Shown in pieces: positions 37,951 to 42,789 of a DNA stretch of 42,789 nucleotides (position 1 is the stretch's first letter; each line of letters starts with the position of its first letter). The position numbers and the translations under genes are program-made. The stretch lies in contig NZ_MLFS01000046.1 in NCBI RefSeq assembly GCF_002095485.1, positions 1-42,789 on the forward strand, read 5' to 3'. The notes beneath the pieces were generated by a model, which was not told the DNA's origin, made no database searches, and worked only from the letters and a program-made list of their open reading frames with translations. Source of the stretch: Pantoea wallisii (GTDB lineage: Bacteria; Pseudomonadota; Gammaproteobacteria; Enterobacterales; Enterobacteriaceae).

Positions 37951-39203
37951 TGTCGTTAGCCAAAGCCTCCGTCTGGACCGCCTCATCCACGCTGGTGAAA
38001 ATTGTCGCGGGTTTACTGGTGGTTAAACTGCTGGCCGTCAGCTTTGGGCCGGAAGGGGTCGGTCAGGCCGGTAACTTCCGTCAGCTGATTACCGTGCTCG
38101 GCGTGCTGGCCGGGGCCGGGATATTTAATGGTGTGACCACCTATGTTGCGCAGTCGCAACAGGACCCGCAGCAGCTGCGCGCGGTAACCGGCACGGCTTC
38201 TGCCATGGTATTGGGCTTTTCGACGCTGCTGGCGCTGCTGTTTCTGCTGGCGGCGGCGCCCATCAGCCAGGCGCTGTTCGGGCATGCTGATTACCAGAAC
38301 GTTGTGCGTATCGTGGCTTTTCTGCAGCTGGGTATCGCCTGGGCTAACCTGACGCTGGCGCTGCTGAAAGGCTTTCGCGATGCGCGCGGGAACGCGCTGG
38401 CGCTGATTGCCGGTAGCCTGATCGGCGTGCTCGGCTATGTGCTGTGCTGGTGGCTGGGTGGCTATGCCGGGGCGCTGGTCGGACTGGCGCTGGTGCCGGC
38501 GCTGCTGGTCATTCCTGCACTGTGGATGCTGCGCCGGCATCGCGCGGTGCTGCCGCTCAGCTGGCTTAAACCGGTGTGGCAGCCGCAGCTGGCGCGTAAT
38601 CTGGCTAAATTTACCCTGATGGCGCTGATCACCTCAGTAACCTTACCGGTCGCCTGGGTGATGATGCGTAATCTACTCGCCGAACAGCAGGGTTGGGCGC
38701 AGGTGGGGTTGTGGCAGGGTGTTACCAGCATCTCTGACGCTTACCTGCAGTTTATCACCGCCACCTTTAGCGTCTGGCTACTGCCCACGCTGGCGAAGCT
38801 GGAGCATAAGCAGCAGATCGCCCGGGAAATTGGCCGCGCGCTGCGCTTTGTGTTGCCAGCGGTTGCTCTCGCAAGTTTTTGTGTCTGGTTGCTGCGCGAT
38901 GTGGCGATCTGGCTGCTGTTTTCGCCGCCGTTCGCCGCCATGCGCGATCTGTTTGTCTGGCAGTTATGCGGTGACGTCTTTAAAGTGGGTGCCTATGTTT
39001 TCGGATACCTGGTGATCGCCAAAGCGTCACTGCGCTTTTATATTCTGACGGAAATCAGTCAGTTTACGCTGCTGACGGCGTTCTCCCACTGGCTCATTCC
39101 GCTGCACGGCACGGCTGGTGCAGCGCAGGCCTATATGGCGACGTATGTGCTCTATTTCGCCCTTTGTTGTGGCGCCTTTTTGATTTATTGCCGGAAAAAA
39201 TGA
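37950..39203 (+). CDS. wzxE: Lipid III (ECA) flippase WzxE
   Basis: WzxE moves undecaprenyl-PP-linked ECA trisaccharide from the cytoplasmic to the periplasmic face. The 417-residue protein (E. coli 416) is a MOP-superfamily polytopic carrier with about twelve membrane helices. N-terminal features are LAKASVWTASSTLVKIVAGL and SFGPEGVGQAGNFRQLIT, with GIFNGVTTYVAQ following. Its last four bases overlap the wecF ATG. Confidence 0.94.
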   Translation: MSLAKASVWTASSTLVKIVAGLLVVKLLAVSFGPEGVGQAGNFRQLITVLGVLAGAGIFNGVTTYVAQSQQDPQQLRAVTGTASAMVLGFSTLLALLFLLAAAPISQALFGHADYQNVVRIVAFLQLGIAWANLTLALLKGFRDARGNALALIAGSLIGVLGYVLCWWLGGYAGALVGLALVPALLVIPALWMLRRHRAVLPLSWLKPVWQPQLARNLAKFTLMALITSVTLPVAWVMMRNLLAEQQGWAQVGLWQGVTSISDAYLQFITATFSVWLLPTLAKLEHKQQIAREIGRALRFVLPAVALASFCVWLLRDVAIWLLFSPPFAAMRDLFVWQLCGDVFKVGAYVFGYLVIAKASLRFYILTEISQFTLLTAFSHWLIPLHGTAGAAQAYMATYVLYFALCCGAFLIYCRKK

Positions 39204-40270
39204 CGCTAATTCACGTGCTGGGATCGGATATCCCACATCACAATCACACTGTACTGCGCTTCTTTAATGACGTGATAAGCGTTGAGATGCCGGCAGACGC
39301 GCCACGACCGTTTATGGTGGTGTCTGCGGCACCGGAAACCCTGCTGCGCTACAGCAATCTGCATATCGAGGTGTTCTCCAGCAAGCGTGCACTGGCGCAG
39401 GCGGTGATAGCGCGCGCCGCGAACCGTGCGCAGCGCTTCTTTTTCCACGGCCAGTTCAATCCGCATCTGTGGCTGGCGCTGCTGAGCGGCAAACTGCGCC
39501 GCCAGCAGGCGTTCTGGCATATCTGGGGCGCGGACCTGTATGAAGAGGGCGCGGGACTAAAATACCGCCTGTTTTATCTGCTGCGCCGTGTTGCGCAGGG
39601 GCGGCTGGCACAGGTATTTGCTACGCGCGGCGATCTGCACTTTTTTCAGCAGCGCCATCCGCGCGTCCCCTCCTCACTGCTCTATTTCCCGACGCGCATG
39701 CCAGAAGTGGCCGTGCCGGCGGCGCAAGAGAGCGAGACCTTTACCATCCTGCTCGGCAACTCCGGCGATCGCAGTAACCGCCATATAGAAGGGCTGCAGG
39801 CCATTCGCCGCCAGTTTGGCGATGAGGTTAACATCCTGATTCCGCTGGGCTATCCGGCCAGCAACTATGAGTATATTGATGAAATTGATGCCGCTGCGCA
39901 GCGTCTGTACCCGGGCGGCCAGGTGACGCTGCTGCGTGACAATATTGATTTCAATGCCTATCTGACTCTGCTCAGCCGCTGTCAGCTCGGCTACTTTATG
40001 TTCGAGCGGCAGCAGGGTATTGGCACGCTGTGTCTGCTTATTCAGGCTACTATTCCGTTTGTGTTGAATCGCAAAAATCCGTTCTGGCGTGATGTGAGCG
40101 AACAGGGCCTGCCGGTGCTGTTCAGCGCAGACCCGCTCGATCGATCGCGCGTCGCCGAAGCGCAGCGTCAACTGGCGCAGTGTGATAAATCCGCCATCGC
40201 CTTTTTTGCACCGGGTTATCTGGATGGATGGCGACAGGCGCTGGCGCTGAGTGAAGGGGAGAGAGCATGA
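39200..40270 (+). CDS. wecF: TDP-Fuc4NAc:lipid II Fuc4NAc transferase WecF (RffT)
   Basis: WecF (GT56) adds the third sugar, Fuc4NAc, to give lipid III of ECA, at the cytoplasmic face of the inner membrane. From ATG 39200 ([15 protein letters not shown]) the product is 356 residues (E. coli 359). Family blocks include [41 protein letters not shown] and [17 protein letters not shown]. The in-frame start at 39164 lies inside wzxE and is not used. It overlaps wzyE as ATGA. Confidence 0.94.
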   Translation: MTLIHVLGSDIPHHNHTVLRFFNDVISVEMPADAPRPFMVVSAAPETLLRYSNLHIEVFSSKRALAQAVIARAANRAQRFFFHGQFNPHLWLALLSGKLRRQQAFWHIWGADLYEEGAGLKYRLFYLLRRVAQGRLAQVFATRGDLHFFQQRHPRVPSSLLYFPTRMPEVAVPAAQESETFTILLGNSGDRSNRHIEGLQAIRRQFGDEVNILIPLGYPASNYEYIDEIDAAAQRLYPGGQVTLLRDNIDFNAYLTLLSRCQLGYFMFERQQGIGTLCLLIQATIPFVLNRKNPFWRDVSEQGLPVLFSADPLDRSRVAEAQRQLAQCDKSAIAFFAPGYLDGWRQALALSEGERA

Positions 40271-41610
40271 GCCTGCTGCAGTTTAGTGGTCTGCTGGTGG
40301 TGTATCTGTTTTCGCTGGGCTTTATCCTGACGCTGACCTGGCGTGAGTTCAAACGGGTGCGCTTTAATTTTCATCTGTTTTTTACTCTGCTGTTTTTACT
40401 GACCTTCTATTTCGGCTTCCCGCTGACCAGCGTGCTGGTTTTCCGTTTTAATGTCAGCGTGGTGCCGCCTGAGTATCTGCTGCAGGCGCTGCTGGCGGCG
40501 ACCAGCTTTTACGCAATTTATTACGTTAGCTACAAAGTCAGGCTGCGGCCGGTCGGTGCTGCCCCGCGCAAGCCCTGGCTGGTGATGAATCGGGTAGAAA
40601 CCAATCTGACCTGTCTGCTGCTGGCGCTGGTGGCGATTGGCACCGTAACAGTGTTCTTTATGCATAACGGCCTGCTGCTGTTCCGGCTCTCAGCCTATAA
40701 CCAGATCTTCTCCAGCGAAGTCTCCGGCGTTGCGCTCAAGCGTTTCTTCTACTTCTTTATCCCGGCCATGCTGATCCGCTACTTCCTCAAGCCAACACAG
40801 CGCCAGTGGCTGCTGTTTTTACTGGTGACGGTGGTGTTCGGTTTACTGACCTATGCACTGGTGGGCGGGACGCGGGCAAACATTATTATTGCCTTCGCGC
40901 TGTTCCTGTTTATTGGTATTACGCGCGGCTGGATTACGCTGTGGATGCTGGTTGGCGCGGGCGTGATGGCCGTTGGCGGCATGTTCTGGCTGGCACTGCG
41001 TCGTTACAATCTGGATGTGGTCGGTGACGAAGCGTTTTATACCTTTCTCTACCTGACGCGCGATACGTTCTCGCCATGGGAAAACCTGGCGCTGCTTTTG
41101 CAAAACTACGACAAAATTGACTTCCAGGGGCTGGCACCCATCTGGCGTGATTTCTACGTGTTTATTCCCGGCTGGTTGTGGCCGGATCGGCCATCAATGG
41201 TGCTCAATAGCGCTAACTACTTTACCTGGGAAGTGCTGAACAACCACTCGGGGCTGGCCATCTCCCCGACGCTGCTGGGATCGCTGCTGATAATGGGCGG
41301 CGTCGGGTTTATCCCGCTGGGGGCAATCGCGGTTGGCCTGTTAATGAAAGGTTTTGATCATCTGTACGTGCAGGGCCGTGATGCCGGCAATCGCTACAGC
41401 GGAGCGATTCTGCAGAGTTTTTGCTTTGGCGCAGTATTCAATATGATTGTTCTGGCGCGTGAAGGGCTGGATGCATTCGGCTCACGCGTGGTGTTCTTCT
41501 GTTTAATTTTTGCTGCCTGCATGTGGGTGGCTAAGTTGCTTTACTGGCTGCTGGCGCGTGCGGGACTGATTCGCGCACGCGGCGAGCCAGTTTTACATAG
41601 CCCATCTTAA
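40267..41610 (+). CDS. wzyE: ECA polymerase WzyE
   Basis: WzyE is the inner-membrane polymerase that joins ECA repeat units block-wise in the periplasm, with chain length set by WzzE. The 447-residue protein (E. coli 450) has about eleven membrane helices and the conserved loops [32 protein letters not shown], and [20 protein letters not shown]. The C-terminus is cytosolic and basic. It is followed by a 28-base gap and wecG. Confidence 0.94.
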   Translation: MSLLQFSGLLVVYLFSLGFILTLTWREFKRVRFNFHLFFTLLFLLTFYFGFPLTSVLVFRFNVSVVPPEYLLQALLAATSFYAIYYVSYKVRLRPVGAAPRKPWLVMNRVETNLTCLLLALVAIGTVTVFFMHNGLLLFRLSAYNQIFSSEVSGVALKRFFYFFIPAMLIRYFLKPTQRQWLLFLLVTVVFGLLTYALVGGTRANIIIAFALFLFIGITRGWITLWMLVGAGVMAVGGMFWLALRRYNLDVVGDEAFYTFLYLTRDTFSPWENLALLLQNYDKIDFQGLAPIWRDFYVFIPGWLWPDRPSMVLNSANYFTWEVLNNHSGLAISPTLLGSLLIMGGVGFIPLGAIAVGLLMKGFDHLYVQGRDAGNRYSGAILQSFCFGAVFNMIVLAREGLDAFGSRVVFFCLIFAACMWVAKLLYWLLARAGLIRARGEPVLHSPS

Positions 41611-41638
41611 CCTCGGGGCATAACGGGAAATTTGAACC

Positions 41639-42373
41639 ATGGAAACCGATAAGCCGCGCTATAGCCTGCGCGGGGTCGATCTTCACGCCTTTAGTGATAT
41701 GGCGAGCTTTCTCGACTTTCTTATGCCATCCGGCCGGCCGCGCAGCGGTACGCTGGTGGCGATGAATGCTGAAAAAATGCTGACGCTGGAAGAGGATGCG
41801 CAACTGCGGGCGCTGATTGCGGAGGCGGAATTTAAATATCCGGATGGGATTAGTATTGTGCGTTCGCTGCGGAAGAAGTATCCGCAGCTGCAGGTGAACC
41901 GTATCGCGGGGGCCGATCTGTGGGAAGCGCTGATGGCGCGCGCCGGGCATACGGGGACGCCAGTGTTTCTGATTGGCGGGCGGGAGCAGGTGCTGCAGGA
42001 GACCTGCGCTAAACTGCGTCGCCAGTGGAACGTGAATATTGTGGGTAGCCAGAATGGCTATTTTGCGCCGGCCGAGCGTGAAGCGCTGTTTGCGCGTATT
42101 GCGGCAAGTGGGGCACAGATTGTGACGGTGGCGCAGGGTTCGCCGCGGCAGGAGCTGCTGATGCGCGATTGTCGCCAGCACTGGCCCCATGCACTGTATA
42201 TGGGCGTGGGCGGCACCTATGATGTGTTTACCGGGCATGTCACGCGGGCACCGCGTATCTGGCAGCGGTTAGGGCTGGAGTGGTTATATCGGCTGATTCG
42301 TCAGCCTTCCCGTCTGCGCCGACAACTAAAGTTGCTGAGATATCTGCGCTATCACTGGCGGGGCGATCTGTAA
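41639..42373 (+). CDS. wecG: UDP-ManNAcA:lipid I ManNAcA transferase WecG (RffM)
   Basis: WecG (GT26, WecG/TagA/CpsF family) adds ManNAcA to lipid I to form lipid II of ECA. The 244-residue product (E. coli 246) contains [29 protein letters not shown], the catalytic-loop region [36 protein letters not shown] and [15 protein letters not shown], with a basic amphipathic C-terminal tail ([19 protein letters not shown]) for membrane contact. It is the last ECA gene. Beyond it a short stem (GCGT/ACGC, 42448-42461) precedes eight T residues, a weak terminator candidate. Confidence 0.95.
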   Translation: METDKPRYSLRGVDLHAFSDMASFLDFLMPSGRPRSGTLVAMNAEKMLTLEEDAQLRALIAEAEFKYPDGISIVRSLRKKYPQLQVNRIAGADLWEALMARAGHTGTPVFLIGGREQVLQETCAKLRRQWNVNIVGSQNGYFAPAEREALFARIAASGAQIVTVAQGSPRQELLMRDCRQHWPHALYMGVGGTYDVFTGHVTRAPRIWQRLGLEWLYRLIRQPSRLRRQLKLLRYLRYHWRGDL

Positions 42374-42482
42374 TAACTGTTGATTATCACAGCAATTCCG
42401 GCGGGTTAAGTGCTGAAACTGCGTTATTTGTCGACGGAATGCACAAAGCGTAAGCAAACGCGTTTTTTTTAGAAAAAAGCAC

Positions 42483-42511
42483 TGGACAGCCTGAAGTCAA
42501 ATCCGTAGTAT
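42483..42511 (+). promoter_or_regulatory. Promoter of the tRNA-Arg / tRNA-His operon
   Basis: TGGACA (42483-42488) and TAGTAT (42506-42511) are spaced exactly 17 bases. A/T-rich sequence immediately upstream (an eight-T run, then AGAAAAAAG) could act as an UP element. The GC-rich stretch after the -10 (GCCCATCCGC) is typical of stringently controlled stable-RNA promoters. The mature tRNA-Arg starts 22 bases after the -10. Confidence 0.75.
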
Positions 42512-42532
42512 GCCCATCCGCAACGGCGCTAC

Positions 42533-42609
<77 letters not shown>

Positions 42610-42696
42610 TTAGTTTGTGCGCAAGAGCTTCGGTGGTTGGCTTTAACCGCGTTATGCAGTGAATAAAGTAAGCGGAAGCTTACACACCAGAATTAT

Positions 42697-42773
42697 GGTG
42701 GCTATAGCTCAGTTGGTAGAGCCCTGGATTGTGATTCCAGTTGTCGTGGGTTCGAGTCCCATTAGCCACCCCA
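42697..42773 (+). tRNA. hisR: tRNA-His, anticodon GTG
   Basis: A 77-base cloverleaf with the extra 5' G diagnostic of tRNA-His (starts GGTGGCTA) and encoded CCA. The anticodon loop TTGTGAT holds GTG, and the T-loop is TTCGAGT. It lies 87 bases after tRNA-Arg, as in the E. coli argX-hisR-leuT-proM operon. Further tRNAs would be expected beyond the window. Confidence 0.97.
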
Positions 42774-42789
42774 GATTTTGCTGGGACAT

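Overview
The window is a piece of an enterobacterial chromosome, most likely Erwiniaceae (Pantoea/Erwinia-like). Gene content and protein sequences follow the E. coli families closely but with clear divergence, and base composition is moderately GC-rich. There are no insertion sequences, phage genes or CRISPR arrays. Almost everything is core genome, so I do not claim a wholly new system. The oddities are in gene order, a missing gene, regulatory sites and four broken reading frames.

Left part (1-11024): a divergent class II cellulose cluster. bcsR-bcsQ-bcsA-bcsB-bcsC run leftward in an overlapping operon, with bcsC cut by the window edge. bcsE-bcsF-bcsG run rightward from a shared 193-base intergenic region. 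Together they encode the c-di-GMP-activated synthase (BcsA/BcsB), the outer-membrane export channel (BcsC), accessory factors (BcsQ, BcsR, BcsE, BcsF) and the phosphoethanolamine transferase BcsG. The endoglucanase gene bcsZ, normally between bcsB and bcsC, is absent from that position.

Middle (11273-21983): the yhj neighbourhood of E. coli. It holds an HmsP/PdeK-type EAL protein, dctA, the inactive M16 peptidase homologue yhjJ, an extra alpha/beta hydrolase, kdgK, the motility-linked phosphodiesterase pdeH, and the AsmA-family gene yhjG. kdgK has a KdgR-like palindrome upstream. pdeH has a sigma-28-like promoter. Two c-di-GMP phosphodiesterases therefore sit beside a c-di-GMP-dependent cellulose machine.

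Right part (21984-42789): ppiC, rep, gppA and rhlB (leftward pair), trxA, rho, then the complete enterobacterial common antigen operon wecA-wzzE-wecB-wecC-rffG-rffH-wecD-wecE-wzxE-wecF-wzyE-wecG, with most genes overlapping or a few bases apart. The window ends with tRNA-Arg(CCG) and tRNA-His(GTG) behind a good stable-RNA promoter. This matches the E. coli 85-min order, but here it abuts the 79-min yhj block at yhjG/ppiC.

Four conserved genes (bcsE, yhjG, rhlB, rffH) each carry a single-base deletion in a short C/G run. Restoring one base recovers family-length proteins in all four. The shared pattern points to sequencing or assembly error more than to four real mutations.
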